Below the pieces are notes generated by a model. That model did not search any database, was not told the DNA's origin, and was given only the letters and a program-made list of their open reading frames with translations. From a virus, in the IMG/VR virus record IMGVR_UViG_3300022723_000049, positions 1 through 42,726 of that record: a DNA stretch of 42,726 nucleotides; one strand, given 5' to 3'. Shown piece after piece: positions 9,011 through 17,009 of this stretch (positions within the stretch are counted from its first letter, which is position 1; every line of letters begins with the position of its first letter). Made by a program: the position numbers and the translations under genes.

Positions 9011-10639
9011 TCAGCGGACGAAGGTCCAACGCTGAATGTGAACGGTGTAGCCGAACGTCGGGCTCCGCAGCGCCTGGAAGCCGGGGTTCAGCACCGCATC
9101 CTGGTCACCACCCGGCACGTCCGGTGAGCCAGAGGTGAACTTGATCCGAGGCAGGTCAAAGAGCAGGCCGCGCCCGTCGTTCGAGCTCACCGACGTCACG
9201 TACTCTGCATCGAGGTTCTGCACAATCAGGGTCAGAATCGCCTTCGAGTCGAAGTACGTGTTGATGTTCCCGCCGATGTTGTACCGACCGGCGCCGATCG
9301 ATGCCGCCCCGAACACCCCCACCGCGTTGCGTCGGCGGAGCTGGTTGCCGATGTTGAGCTGCACCTGCAGGGGCAGGTTCTTCGCGGTCGACACGTCGCC
9401 GGACAGCAGGTTTTGCCCCGTCACCGAGACGTAGCCCACGTCGGTCGACGTGTTGAGCACGTCGGTGTCGGTCGTTTCGACGTCGGTCGGCAGTGAGGTG
9501 TAGATGTCCGCATAGCTGCCCGACTCGTCGTCAGAGACATTCGACTTGAAGCCGAACAGTTCGACGGTGCCAGTCAGGATTGACTGCGGCTCGAACGTCA
9601 GTCCGAACTGGTTGATGGCGTTGCCAAGGATCAGCTCCCGCGTGATCGGGGTGTGATCCTCGTAGCGCCGCTCAACCAGGAACGAGTTGGACGGAATCGA
9701 ACCAGGCACGAACTCGCCGATGTTCGATGGGGTGGTGCCGGCCTGCAGCACAGGGTTCCGGATGATGTCGCCCCAGTAGACCTCAGCGCCCTCGGGACCC
9801 ACGGTGGCGGTCATGCCGGTCGGGGTCTCGATGACGGCCGTGGTGGAGGTCACCGCGATCAACCGGGCGTAGACGTCCTGCGCCGCGTCCGTCATCTGGG
9901 ATAGCTTGATCCAGGTCCCGATGACCGGCAGGGTCAAGGCCGTACCTGCGACGTCCGGGTAGGCAGCTGCCCAGTTGGTTGCCGACGTGTTGGCGAAGGT
10001 GATCGTGGTCTGGCCCGCAACCGGGGTGTCGAGCGCGACGGTGATGTCGGACGACGCCTCGGCTCGGTTCCCGACGACGATGACCTCCGCGTTGGTGATG
10101 GTCTCGGTGCCGGCGATGGCCGGGTCGGTCGACCGCAGCGGGGTGACGGTCAGGGTGTCAGCCGCCTTGCTCGCCACGTAGTACATGGCGTCGATGGCCG
10201 GCGAGTTGTCCGGGAACCGCACCCGGATGACCATGCCGTCCAACACGCCAGAGCTGTTCGTGTCACCTGAGTCGGCGTCCAGCGTGATGGTGCCGGCACC
10301 GATCGAGGCAACCGTCGACCGCTGGGTGTTCTTGTAGCTGGCCGTCAACGTCGCCTGAATGATCTCGTCGAAGGTCAGCGTTGACAGCTCGAACTCGACG
10401 TTGCCTCCGGCTTCAGTACCGACGAGGATCGAGTCCGCGGTCTGCCGGTCTGACCGAATCTCATTCGAGACCACCGAATTCGGCTGGCTGCCGAGCCCCG
10501 GCGTACCGGTAAAGCGCAGCTGGAACAGCTGGTTGGCCGGCGTGAAGTTCGCCGGGTTGACGGGGGACGCAGCCACGCCTGAGCCACCGCGTTGGCTCGT
10601 CCTGGCGATGCTGACCCGTACGCGATTGGTATCAGACAT
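9011..10639 (-). CDS. Major tail tube protein with inserted beta domains
   Basis: A 542-residue protein between the tail terminator and the tail chaperones. Residues 35-95 contain a typical tail-tube signature, with LRFTGTPGLG, VVSNEIRSDRQTAD and GGNVEFELSTLTFDEIIQ. The second half returns to the tube fold (FLVERRYEDHTPITRELILG, then QFGLTFEPQSILTGTVELFG). Between them are about 200 residues of beta-rich insertions (GAGTITLDADSGDTNSSGVL and following), which explains why it is far longer than the usual 200-300 residues. The inserts probably decorate the outside of the tail. Confidence 0.85.
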   Translation of the reverse strand: MSDTNRVRVSIARTSQRGGSGVAASPVNPANFTPANQLFQLRFTGTPGLGSQPNSVVSNEIRSDRQTADSILVGTEAGGNVEFELSTLTFDEIIQATLTASYKNTQRSTVASIGAGTITLDADSGDTNSSGVLDGMVIRVRFPDNSPAIDAMYYVASKAADTLTVTPLRSTDPAIAGTETITNAEVIVVGNRAEASSDITVALDTPVAGQTTITFANTSATNWAAAYPDVAGTALTLPVIGTWIKLSQMTDAAQDVYARLIAVTSTTAVIETPTGMTATVGPEGAEVYWGDIIRNPVLQAGTTPSNIGEFVPGSIPSNSFLVERRYEDHTPITRELILGNAINQFGLTFEPQSILTGTVELFGFKSNVSDDESGSYADIYTSLPTDVETTDTDVLNTSTDVGYVSVTGQNLLSGDVSTAKNLPLQVQLNIGNQLRRRNAVGVFGAASIGAGRYNIGGNINTYFDSKAILTLIVQNLDAEYVTSVSSNDGRGLLFDLPRIKFTSGSPDVPGGDQDAVLNPGFQALRSPTFGYTVHIQRWTFVR

Positions 10640-10641
10640 GG

Positions 10642-11106
10642 TTAGCTCCTTACAATGTCATACTGAAAGTCGGCGAGGATGTTCACCTGCCACCACCGAC
10701 CATCCGCCCCGACCTCTTGGAGGCGCGGGTTTTGGAACGTGACGCCAGCCACGTTCGTCACCTGGAAGAAGCGGAGGACGGAGTCCCCGAGCTTCCCCAC
10801 AGTTCGTACGCGACCCCGCCCATTCTCGACGTACAGGGCCCCGCTCATGATGCCGACCTGGCGGAAGTGCTTCGTGCCCAGCGCGGCGATGCTGCCGTCC
10901 GCGTGCTGAACCTGCAGCAGCAGGTAGCCCTCACCAAAGACCTCCGGGTCGTCTGACGTGATGCTCAGGTCCGCCTCAACCGTGTCCAGTGGCACGTTGT
11001 CCCACGTGATGACCGTCCTGACCGACAGCGCCCCCCAGTAGGTATTGAAGGCCGCTTGCATGGCAGCCACAGCGTCAGTCGTGGTTGTGTACGTAGGCAG
11101 CGCCAT
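10642..11106 (-). CDS. Tail terminator-like protein (DUF4128 type)
   Basis: This 154-residue protein lies between the HK97 gp10-like neck gene and the tail tube gene, the position of tail terminators. Its layout fits the DUF4128/tail-terminator-like family: an N-terminal helix (TDAVAAMQAAFNTYW), the V-x-W-D-N segment VITWDNVPLD, then alternating strands with a basic GKLGDSVLRFFQV stretch and a closing WWQVNILADFQYD. It should cap the tail tube and join it to the head. It overlaps the upstream gene by one base. Confidence 0.75.
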   Translation of the reverse strand: MALPTYTTTTDAVAAMQAAFNTYWGALSVRTVITWDNVPLDTVEADLSITSDDPEVFGEGYLLLQVQHADGSIAALGTKHFRQVGIMSGALYVENGRGRVRTVGKLGDSVLRFFQVTNVAGVTFQNPRLQEVGADGRWWQVNILADFQYDIVRS

Positions 11107-11504
11107 CAGATGGCCTTCCTACGCGGCACGCGGTTGATGGCTCGCCGAATCGACAGCTCCACGAACATCGCCGGCGCTTGACGAGACGAACCTTCGTTCA
11201 GCCGGCCGATGTATGGCACGTTGTTCTCAATGATCAGCGGCAAAAAGGCATTGCGCTTCTCCCCGCTCTTGATCCGCGCCACACCGCTTTGAATCGTGTT
11301 CTGACCAGCTTGGTCGACACCTGGCAGCTCCTGCCCGCTCGGCGCCCCGTAGTTGGCCTGCCAATTGCGGCGAGCGTGGCCAGTGTCGACCGGCGTCCGC
11401 GGCACGACGTCACGCAGGAACTCCGTGCCAAGCACGGTCCTGACCTCTTGCAGCTCGCGCTCGATGGCGCGAACGATTTCAGCCGGGTCGAATGGGATCG
11501 CCAC
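11106..11504 (-). CDS. HK97 gp10-like neck/head-tail joining protein
   Basis: I chose the GTG at 11504 (VAIPFDPAEIVRAIERELQE) because GGAG lies just ahead of it and it starts directly after the upstream stop (TGACGTG). A TTG 18 bases further out is possible. The product has about 132 residues. Motifs fit the HK97 gp10 family: an N-terminal helix, then PRTPVDTGHARRNWQ, and later IIENNVPYIGRLNEGSSRQ and PAMFVELSIRRA. These proteins join the filled head to the tail. Confidence 0.8.
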   Translation of the reverse strand: MAIPFDPAEIVRAIERELQEVRTVLGTEFLRDVVPRTPVDTGHARRNWQANYGAPSGQELPGVDQAGQNTIQSGVARIKSGEKRNAFLPLIIENNVPYIGRLNEGSSRQAPAMFVELSIRRAINRVPRRKAI

Positions 11505-11505
11505 G

Positions 11506-11883
11506 TCACCGCTCCACAACAAGCGTCCACAGCAGCGTGGTGCTGCCGGGGCGCGTTCGAGTCACGCCGACGATCTTATACTCCACGGTGTCGAGGATAC
11601 ACAGCCACCCGATGGCGGGCTGGACGGTCAGCGAGGACCCGGAGATGTAGACGGTGAAGTCAGCTTGGCTGATGTCCACCCCGACGGGGTTCTGGTCCTT
11701 GCGCCACGGGGTGACGACGGCCTCAACCGTGTAGGTGGTGCCGCCGTCGGCAGGACCCTCGTACGGACGGGCCGGGTCGAAGAACCCGGCTCCAGGCGCC
11801 TGCAGCGTGACAGTCTGCTTCTCGCCGAGGTCTCTGATCGTCTTCTTGACGGTCTTTTCGATCCGCTTGAAGTCGATCGGCAT
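11506..11883 (-). CDS. Head closure / head-tail connector protein
   Basis: A 125-residue protein between a 181-residue connector gene and the gp10-like gene, where siphophages keep their head-completion proteins. It has an N-terminal helix (FKRIEKTVKKTIRDLG) followed by beta strands, with the pattern GWLCILDTVEYKIVGVTRTR typical of SPP1 gp16-like stopper proteins, which have a 'dRi.y.gk.y.V..v' core. Assignment rests on position plus this weak motif. Confidence 0.6.
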   Translation of the reverse strand: MPIDFKRIEKTVKKTIRDLGEKQTVTLQAPGAGFFDPARPYEGPADGGTTYTVEAVVTPWRKDQNPVGVDISQADFTVYISGSSLTVQPAIGWLCILDTVEYKIVGVTRTRPGSTTLLWTLVVER

Positions 11884-11886
11884 GGA

Positions 11887-12432
11887 TCAGTCCACCTCGA
11901 TGCCGAGCTCTTCGACCTTGGCCTTGCCGCGCACGCGGTACGTGCTGTAGCCGTCGACGACCTCGTAGGTACCGCCACCGACGTGCTTGGCGAACCGCTT
12001 AGCTGCCTGCACGCCGACCAGGTGGTCCAGGTCCTTGTTGCCCTCGACCGGAGAGTCGGCCTTGCTCGTGGACGCAGGCGCGTGGGCGACACGGGCGGCG
12101 GCTGCGAGCCGCTGTTCGGTGTACATCGCGTCGATCCAGTCGGGCGCCTGGGGAAAGCCCTCGTCGGCCTCGGTCAGGCCCTTGGCACGGGCGTACTTGA
12201 CGGACTGCAGGTAGACAGCCCACTCAGCGTAGCGGCTTCCCTTCTCCTCGATCCGGCGCCGCAGCCAGTGCAGCTTCAGGATGTGGAGCGGGAGCTCGCT
12301 GGCATGAAGGGAGTCACCCAGCTGGAGCAGCACGCGCTCCCCATCGCGGGTGATGTGGAAGGGCCGAATCACCACATACTCCTTCACGGTACGCGGTTTG
12401 AAGCCCTGGCGAACGGGACGGCGAATGTTCAT
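11887..12432 (-). CDS. Probable head-tail connector or head protein, unknown family
   Basis: The start is the ATG at 12432 (MNIRRPVRQGFKPRTVKEYV), which has AGGA eight bases ahead and a hairpin further upstream, giving 181 residues. An open frame runs further upstream but that part is antisense-like sequence. The protein is basic and mostly helical, with RDGERVLLQLGDSLHASELP, a long amphipathic helix, and a C-terminal segment GGTYEVVDGYSTYRVRGKAK that recalls a short SH3-like or FI-type tail. The position right after the capsid gene suggests a head-completion or connector role. This is inference. Confidence 0.6.
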   Translation of the reverse strand: MNIRRPVRQGFKPRTVKEYVVIRPFHITRDGERVLLQLGDSLHASELPLHILKLHWLRRRIEEKGSRYAEWAVYLQSVKYARAKGLTEADEGFPQAPDWIDAMYTEQRLAAAARVAHAPASTSKADSPVEGNKDLDHLVGVQAAKRFAKHVGGGTYEVVDGYSTYRVRGKAKVEELGIEVD

Positions 12433-12471
12433 GATCGATAGTCCTATATTTGTGCGATCATCTGATACACA

Positions 12472-12494
12472 AAGGGGCCGCAGTGCGACCCCTT
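12472..12494 (-). terminator. Hairpin between capsid gene and connector genes
   Basis: An inverted repeat, AAGGGG-x-CGC / GCG-x-CCCCTT with a three-base loop, lies between the stop of the major capsid gene and the next start. On the minus strand it is followed by TTTGTGT, a weak T-rich run. It probably lowers transcription of downstream head-tail genes relative to the capsid gene. A stabilising 3' stem for capsid mRNA is the alternative. Confidence 0.6.
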
Positions 12495-12532
12495 GTGCCC
12501 CTTCTTTCAGGGTCCAGTCACCTGGCCTTGGC

Positions 12533-13501
12533 TTACGCCGAGGACACGCTGGTGAACAGGTAGCCGAGGTCGGACGAGACAACCTTGTAGTCGAAGGACA
12601 TCTGACCCTCGATCCGGTCGGCCTCGTTGGCCTCCATGCGGAAACGCTTGATCCGCATGCCGTTCTCCGTGTTGCCCATGAGGCCAGACCAGCTGAACTG
12701 CAGGCCAGCGGTCGGCTCCTCGAGCCCCACGGTATTCGGAGCGTAGTACACCAGGGCGTTGTCGGAGGCCTGGAAGCCCGTGCTCTCCGTGGCGCCTTCG
12801 GCGGCGGTGTTGGACACTGAGTCGGCGACGAAAATCTCGTCCAGCTCGAAGAGCTGAGCGAGCAGCTGACGCTGCACGATCGCCGGGAGGGCGTTGGTCG
12901 CGCCACCCGAGATGCGAGCGATGATCTCGTCGTTGTCCAGCAGGGTATCGAAGCCCGTGCGGCTGATCAGCATCTTGTTCGGCCGGAAGCCGGTATTTGC
13001 ATGAACAGTCTGGATCGCGGTCCGAAGGTCCGTGATCGGGTTCGAGCCAGCCGGCAGCCAGTTCACGTTCTGGTCCGTGCCCCACACACCCGTGTTGTTC
13101 AGGTATGCGTTGAGGAACAGACGCTCACGCAGGATCAGCAGCTTGTGGCTGACATACTGGGTTGCCGAGTTGTCCAGCTGGACAGCCGGGTCCTGGTTCG
13201 CACGCTGCCGGTCAGTCACGTCCTTGTGGAACGCGTAGACACGGCAGAAGTACGGGTCGGTCGACAGGGTGAAGCCGCCACCGGCCGACTCAGCGCCATC
13301 CGCCCGCTCTTCCGCCTGATCGCGGTAGAAGTCGGCCCGCGAGAAGACGTAGTAGAGGTCGGACTGCATCGAGACCGGGATGTTCGGCATCGCACGCAGC
13401 GAGGTGAACATGTCGGCCGAGAGCAGGAACTTCTGGCTGAAGTTGGTCAGGGGACGGTTGACGTGAACGTCACCTGCCGTCGGGTTCAGTACGATAGGCA
13501 T
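12533..13501 (-). CDS. Major capsid protein
   Basis: A 322-residue protein after scaffold and decoration genes, with a strong AAGGAGG before its ATG. Typical coat-protein segments are VYAFHKDVTDRQRAN (about residue 90), the RERLFLNAYLNN region, TGFRPNKMLISRTGFDTLLD, and LLAQLFELDEIFVADSVSNT near residue 215. The last pairs with the late AWW-like strand, as in HK97-fold coat proteins of this class. It forms the icosahedral shell. The strong ribosome site and the downstream hairpin fit very high expression. No large N-terminal pro-domain is seen, consistent with a separate scaffold gene. Confidence 0.9.
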   Translation of the reverse strand: MPIVLNPTAGDVHVNRPLTNFSQKFLLSADMFTSLRAMPNIPVSMQSDLYYVFSRADFYRDQAEERADGAESAGGGFTLSTDPYFCRVYAFHKDVTDRQRANQDPAVQLDNSATQYVSHKLLILRERLFLNAYLNNTGVWGTDQNVNWLPAGSNPITDLRTAIQTVHANTGFRPNKMLISRTGFDTLLDNDEIIARISGGATNALPAIVQRQLLAQLFELDEIFVADSVSNTAAEGATESTGFQASDNALVYYAPNTVGLEEPTAGLQFSWSGLMGNTENGMRIKRFRMEANEADRIEGQMSFDYKVVSSDLGYLFTSVSSA

Positions 13502-13514
13502 GTGTCAACCCTCC

Positions 13515-13943
13515 TTAGGTAGTGGCCGAGCGACCGGCCTTCTGGGCGATCACTTCGATGATCGTCCCGGCCTCCATCGCGCCGACAGCGGTTTTTGCCA
13601 CGCCGAGAATCTCGTCACCGGTGGCGTCGGCGGGCTTCGCCCGACCAGAACCATCGGTAGAGACCGCAGCACCCACGGTGATGGCCTCGGCACCGGCCTC
13701 GACCTCGAGGACGGCCCCGTCCAGCAGGGCGACCGGGATCACGTTGGACGCATTGCCCAACGCAAACTCGGAGTCGTCGTAGGCCTCCAGAGAGACTCCG
13801 ATGACATCGCCTTCTTGAGCCGCACCGCCGCCGTCGGCGGGCAGCACACAGCCAGTGGCCGAGTAGGCCACGAAGCGCCGCTGCGGCAGGTCCTGACCTG
13901 CGTCACACGGCAGCGAAATGGAACGAGCGCTTTGAACGGTCAT
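13515..13943 (-). CDS. Capsid decoration-like protein (DUF2190 type)
   Basis: The start is the ATG at 13943 (MTVQSARSISLPCDAGQDLP), directly behind GGAGGG; a longer upstream extension is not needed. The 142-residue product is small, glycine/alanine/valine rich and beta-type, with EGDVIGVSLEAYDDSE and DATGDEILGVAKTAVGAMEA. This is the usual look of DUF2190-type head decoration proteins, which occupy the slot between scaffold and coat genes. It should stabilise the expanded capsid. Confidence 0.75.
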   Translation of the reverse strand: MTVQSARSISLPCDAGQDLPQRRFVAYSATGCVLPADGGGAAQEGDVIGVSLEAYDDSEFALGNASNVIPVALLDGAVLEVEAGAEAITVGAAVSTDGSGRAKPADATGDEILGVAKTAVGAMEAGTIIEVIAQKAGRSATT

Positions 13944-13944
13944 A

Positions 13945-14664
13945 TCAACCCTCCTGCACGGCGCGCTTGGCGAGCTCGGGGTCGGCACCGCTGACGATGT
14001 CGTACGCCTCGTAGAAGCTCGTCTCGGGGTGCTCTTTCACGTACTCGCGTGCACGCTTCTCGAGCTCTTCGTGCGCGTTCTTCGCGCCCGTCCCCTGGTT
14101 GACGTCGTCCTGCTTGCGAATGCCGGCGGTGCCGACCTCACGCAGGGCCTCACCCATGCGGGTGTTCTGCGCCTTGAGCGCCTTGATGGCCTCTTCGCGC
14201 GTCGCCTCGTCCTCGATGCCGTCGACGGCCTTCAGGATGGCGGCACGAGTCTGGACCTCGCCCGGCAGGTTGGGAAGCTCTTCGTCGGCGCGCTTCTCGT
14301 AGCGCTCTTGCTCACGCTCAGCCTGCATCTTGAGGAAGTCGGCGCGCTCCTCGTCGCGTTCCTTCGCCATCTGCACGAGGCGAGGGTCGTCGTTCTTCCG
14401 GAACTCGGTGCCGTTCTTGGCCTTGTACACGACGGGGTTGCTGTCGTTCTGCTTGGCCACTTCGGCTGCGCGCTGCTCCGGCGTCGCGTGCAGGAAGTCG
14501 TGCTGCGCCTCGCCCTCGAGAGACTTGTAAATCTCCCGCTCAGCGTCGCTCAGCTCGGCAACCTTGGTCGCGACCTCCAGGGCCTCGGCCTGGGCCTCTT
14601 CGTTCTCACGAATCAGCTCCTCGACCTCTGCCTTGGAGTACTGGTCTTTGTCCAGCTGCGGCAT
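13945..14664 (-). CDS. Capsid scaffolding protein
   Basis: A 239-residue, very charged and almost entirely helical protein. It begins MPQLDKDQYSKAEVEELIRE and contains a coiled-coil stretch rich in E, K, R and Q (residues 95-135, including QMAKERDEERADFLK). It ends with a compact helical tail (FYEAYDIVSGADPELAKRAV), which probably contacts the coat protein. A strong TAGGAGGGC precedes the ATG. The position between protease and decoration/coat genes is the standard scaffold position. Confidence 0.8.
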   Translation of the reverse strand: MPQLDKDQYSKAEVEELIRENEEAQAEALEVATKVAELSDAEREIYKSLEGEAQHDFLHATPEQRAAEVAKQNDSNPVVYKAKNGTEFRKNDDPRLVQMAKERDEERADFLKMQAEREQERYEKRADEELPNLPGEVQTRAAILKAVDGIEDEATREEAIKALKAQNTRMGEALREVGTAGIRKQDDVNQGTGAKNAHEELEKRAREYVKEHPETSFYEAYDIVSGADPELAKRAVQEG

Positions 14665-14689
14665 TGTCTGCCCTCCTAGGTTTGAGTAG

Positions 14690-15430
14690 TTACTGTGAGA
14701 CCCGTTTCAGGACCGGAGGCATTTGGGTGACCGGGGAGCGTTTGTGGCATGTGAGCCACGCTGCTCGCACCCGCCTCATGACGGACGTTCTCTTCGAGAC
14801 TGGAACTTCACCGCGCTCGAGCGCTTTCACAGCGTTGCCGACCTCGCGGCGGTTGGGGTCACCCCCTGGTCGCCGCGCCAACCGGTATTTCCACGTTTCC
14901 GGTTGGTTCGGGTCCTCAACGAGCGCGTAGTCCCGCGCTGTGAAGTCCATGTCCCGTTCCCTCTTCACGAGGGGCGAGCGCATTTCTACCACATTCACGT
15001 CACTGTGTACAACAGTTTCGAGCCGGAGCCGCTGGATGGTTGCGGCCAGGTCGACGGTGTGGGTGTGGCCGTTCGCCTCACCAATGGTCACGGTACCGTC
15101 GTCGTTAATGACGAAGGGATGGCTGTGGTTATCGAACTCCTCGCTACCTTCGCCTTGGTAGCTGGTCTGGCCGCCACCCTCCTTCCACTCGTATCGGCCC
15201 AAGTGGATGGCGTGTTGGTGGCCGTTGTCGGACGAGGTCAAAGCGATGAGCTTCTCGACCAGCCCGTCGGTCGTCGGACGACGCTTCATAAGCACGGCAA
15301 TCGCCGGCTCCTGCGCCCCGAAGTCGACGGCCGAAATCTCGTCCATCACGAATTCCTTCATGACGTTCTTGCGCTTCTTGCGCTTGGGGTCCTTGCCGTA
15401 GCCCGGGCCCTTGACGAAATCATCACTCAT
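14690..15430 (-). CDS. Protease-associated head protein with His-rich GHTH region
   Basis: I chose the ATG at 15430 because GAGGAGG lies six bases ahead. It overlaps the upstream stop by eight bases, and the product has 246 residues. Its N-terminus (EFVMDEISAVDFGAQEPAIA, about residues 25-45) looks like the segment that normally ends an XkdF-type protease domain, where 'EISLVDxPAN' is usual. The middle carries many histidines: DNGHQHAIHL (about 70), FDNHSHPF and EANGHTHTVDL. These are probable metal sites also seen in other phage head genes. The C-terminus is basic. It is probably the second half of the maturation protease or its substrate/scaffold. Confidence 0.6.
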   Translation of the reverse strand: MSDDFVKGPGYGKDPKRKKRKNVMKEFVMDEISAVDFGAQEPAIAVLMKRRPTTDGLVEKLIALTSSDNGHQHAIHLGRYEWKEGGGQTSYQGEGSEEFDNHSHPFVINDDGTVTIGEANGHTHTVDLAATIQRLRLETVVHSDVNVVEMRSPLVKRERDMDFTARDYALVEDPNQPETWKYRLARRPGGDPNRREVGNAVKALERGEVPVSKRTSVMRRVRAAWLTCHKRSPVTQMPPVLKRVSQ

Positions 15431-15971
15431 CTGATGCCTCCTCGTTCGTGACATAGCGGCCACCGATAGAGAAGCCGGTGTACTCGCCGTTGCGGAACTT
15501 GTCCAGAATCTCTTTGCTGTCTGGCTTCATGGCGATGAGTAGGCCCGTCTGCTTGGTCTGGATGTCGAGGGCCTTGGCCACGTCCTCGGTGAGGGGGAAG
15601 GCGAAGACGACATGACCCTTTGCGATGGGTCGTCCGTCCTTTTTGCCGTGCATCTCGCCGGCCACCCGCGACTTGAGCATGAAGTCAGTGGCCGCCTTGA
15701 GCATGGAATCCTCGGGAATGTAGTCACCGTGGAGGTCGAAGTACGGGTTTCCGTTCTGTTTGCAGACGATCGCAAAGCCGAAGACCAGCCCCAGCTCGCT
15801 GTCCACTTTGATGAAGTCGGCGTCGGCCATGCGTTTGTCACTCCTTTCGAACTGTGCGCTACAGAAAGCGAGGCGTTGGTCCTGGTCAGGGAAGTCACTT
15901 TGGGCCTCGTCGGAGCTCATGCACCGACTGATGAAATCCTTACGTGCCTCCCCTGACCTGGGACTCGGCAT
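15423..15971 (-). CDS. XkdF-like prohead protease domain protein
   Basis: A 182-residue protein. Residues 1-45 form the common phage start module (SGEARKDFISRCM, then QDQRLAFCSAQFERS). Residues 50-180 follow the XkdF-like fold: VFGFAIV, FDLHGDYIPEDSMLKAATDF, the MHG histidine, GHVVFAFPLTEDVAKALDI and GEYTGFSIGG. Family members normally cleave scaffold and coat during maturation. Where many have 'VVES', this protein reads VVFAFP, so the usual serine is absent and activity is uncertain. The domain stops at FSIGGRYV, and its usual end lies in the next gene. Confidence 0.75.
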   Translation of the reverse strand: MPSPRSGEARKDFISRCMSSDEAQSDFPDQDQRLAFCSAQFERSDKRMADADFIKVDSELGLVFGFAIVCKQNGNPYFDLHGDYIPEDSMLKAATDFMLKSRVAGEMHGKKDGRPIAKGHVVFAFPLTEDVAKALDIQTKQTGLLIAMKPDSKEILDKFRNGEYTGFSIGGRYVTNEEASDE

Positions 15972-16000
15972 TACTGCCCCTCGTTCTCTTCAGCCTTCTG

Positions 16001-16336
16001 CTAGTCGATGAGGTCTTGGGTCTCGTCCAGCTCGACGGCCGTAAGATCCAGCTGCTCCTGCACCTCCTCGGTCGTCACGTCGCGGCCCTCGGCCTCGACG
16101 AGCTCGATCAAGGCGACCACCTCGTCGACGATGACACCACGCTGCGTGAGGTACGTCAGGGCAGCGCGGCCCAGCAGGGCGGTCTCCAGGGCGTCACCCT
16201 CCAGGCCGTAGGCCTCGAAGTTTGCGGAACGCAGCAGCTCCAGCGCCGCCGAGCGATCACCACCCTGACGAGCAACGAGATACGAGAGCACCACCCGAAC
16301 GGTGGCGAGAATACCTGTGATGAGTTGCGCGTTCAT
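16001..16336 (-). CDS. Small helical head-operon protein, function unknown
   Basis: A 111-residue helical protein beginning MNAQLITGILATVRVVLSYL. Its start overlaps the lipoprotein stop (ATGA), so it is coupled to it. The N-terminal 20 residues are amphipathic to hydrophobic and could touch a membrane. The remainder is acidic (VTTEEVQEQLDLTAVELDE). It precedes the protease gene. I recognise no family. Confidence 0.55.
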   Translation of the reverse strand: MNAQLITGILATVRVVLSYLVARQGGDRSAALELLRSANFEAYGLEGDALETALLGRAALTYLTQRGVIVDEVVALIELVEAEGRDVTTEEVQEQLDLTAVELDETQDLID

Positions 16337-16746
16337 GCGGCCTCCTTGATGTCAGCACCAGACTCCACACCGACCGACGCCTGAGGCGGCGGTGCGGCAG
16401 GGGCCAGGATCGAAAGCACCAGGTCCAGACTCCGTATCGCCGAGTCCAGGCGATCCTGCCCCTCCAGCGGGTCACCGGAAATGTCCACCGCTGTCAGCGC
16501 ATCCTGAAGGGTGGTGCGGGCATCCCTCAGGCCATCCAACGCTCGTTGAGCGTCATCGGACGAAATCGAGCGAGACCGGATCACCTCCTTGAGCAGCAGG
16601 TTGGCGCCTCTCAGCTCGGCGTTGGCCACCAGGATACCCTTCCGGACGGTATCGATGTCCACGTTCTCGTACGGGTTGCTGCCACCGAAGACGCCACAAC
16701 CTGTGACGCTGAAGACGGCGAGCAGGCTCACTACCAGGTATTTCAT
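16333..16746 (-). CDS. Lipoprotein, possible outer-membrane lysis (spanin-type) subunit
   Basis: The start is the ATG at 16746 (MKYLVVSLLAVFSVTGCGVF), with AAGGAG just ahead inside the upstream gene end. The product has 137 residues. It has a lipoprotein signal with lipobox SVTG-C, the modified cysteine at residue 18, then a helical acidic body with heptad-like leucines (DDAQRALDGLRDARTTLQDA) and a proline/alanine tail. A small membrane protein is encoded two bases upstream. The pair resembles inner-membrane plus outer-membrane lysis proteins, but it could equally be an envelope protein without a lysis role. Confidence 0.6.
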   Translation of the reverse strand: MKYLVVSLLAVFSVTGCGVFGGSNPYENVDIDTVRKGILVANAELRGANLLLKEVIRSRSISSDDAQRALDGLRDARTTLQDALTAVDISGDPLEGQDRLDSAIRSLDLVLSILAPAAPPPQASVGVESGADIKEAA

Positions 16747-16748
16747 GC

Positions 16749-16955
16749 TTACTCCTTGTTGAAGATCGGGGTGGTGGTGATGGCACGCAGGATTGCGTTG
16801 CCGATGCCCCACGCAGCGACCACGGCACCCTCGACCGCGTCGATGCCGGCCGTCACGTCCTCAGCGGACGGGACCGCGGCCTCGGGGTTCCAGAGCGTGA
16901 TGACGGCCACGATGGTCATGATCACGTTGAAGGCGACGGTACGGTATCCTTTCAT
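16749..16955 (-). CDS. Small membrane protein, holin-like candidate
   Basis: A 68-residue protein with GAGGAG ahead of the ATG. It has one clear membrane segment (residues 6-22, TVAFNVIMTIVAVITLW) and a second, weaker hydrophobic stretch (GAVVAAWGIGNAILRAI). It is the first gene after the 17010-17040 promoter element and is followed at once by a lipoprotein. Size, topology and partner suggest a holin or inner-membrane lysis component. No endolysin is visible nearby, so the role is not settled. Confidence 0.6.
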   Translation of the reverse strand: MKGYRTVAFNVIMTIVAVITLWNPEAAVPSAEDVTAGIDAVEGAVVAAWGIGNAILRAITTTPIFNKE

Positions 16956-17009
16956 GTCAGCTCCTCGGCAGGTTTTGTGACAGTTGTCAGGTCTTGCAAA
17001 CGCGATCGT

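Noticed and set aside
11353-12441. Plus-strand open frame of 362 codons across the connector genes
   Set aside because: It lies opposite several overlapping head-tail genes with good starts and shows arginine/glycine-rich shadow composition.
12433-12906. Upstream extension of the 181-residue connector gene
   Set aside because: The extension is antisense-like sequence within the capsid gene in another frame; the ATG at 12432 has a ribosome site and follows a hairpin.
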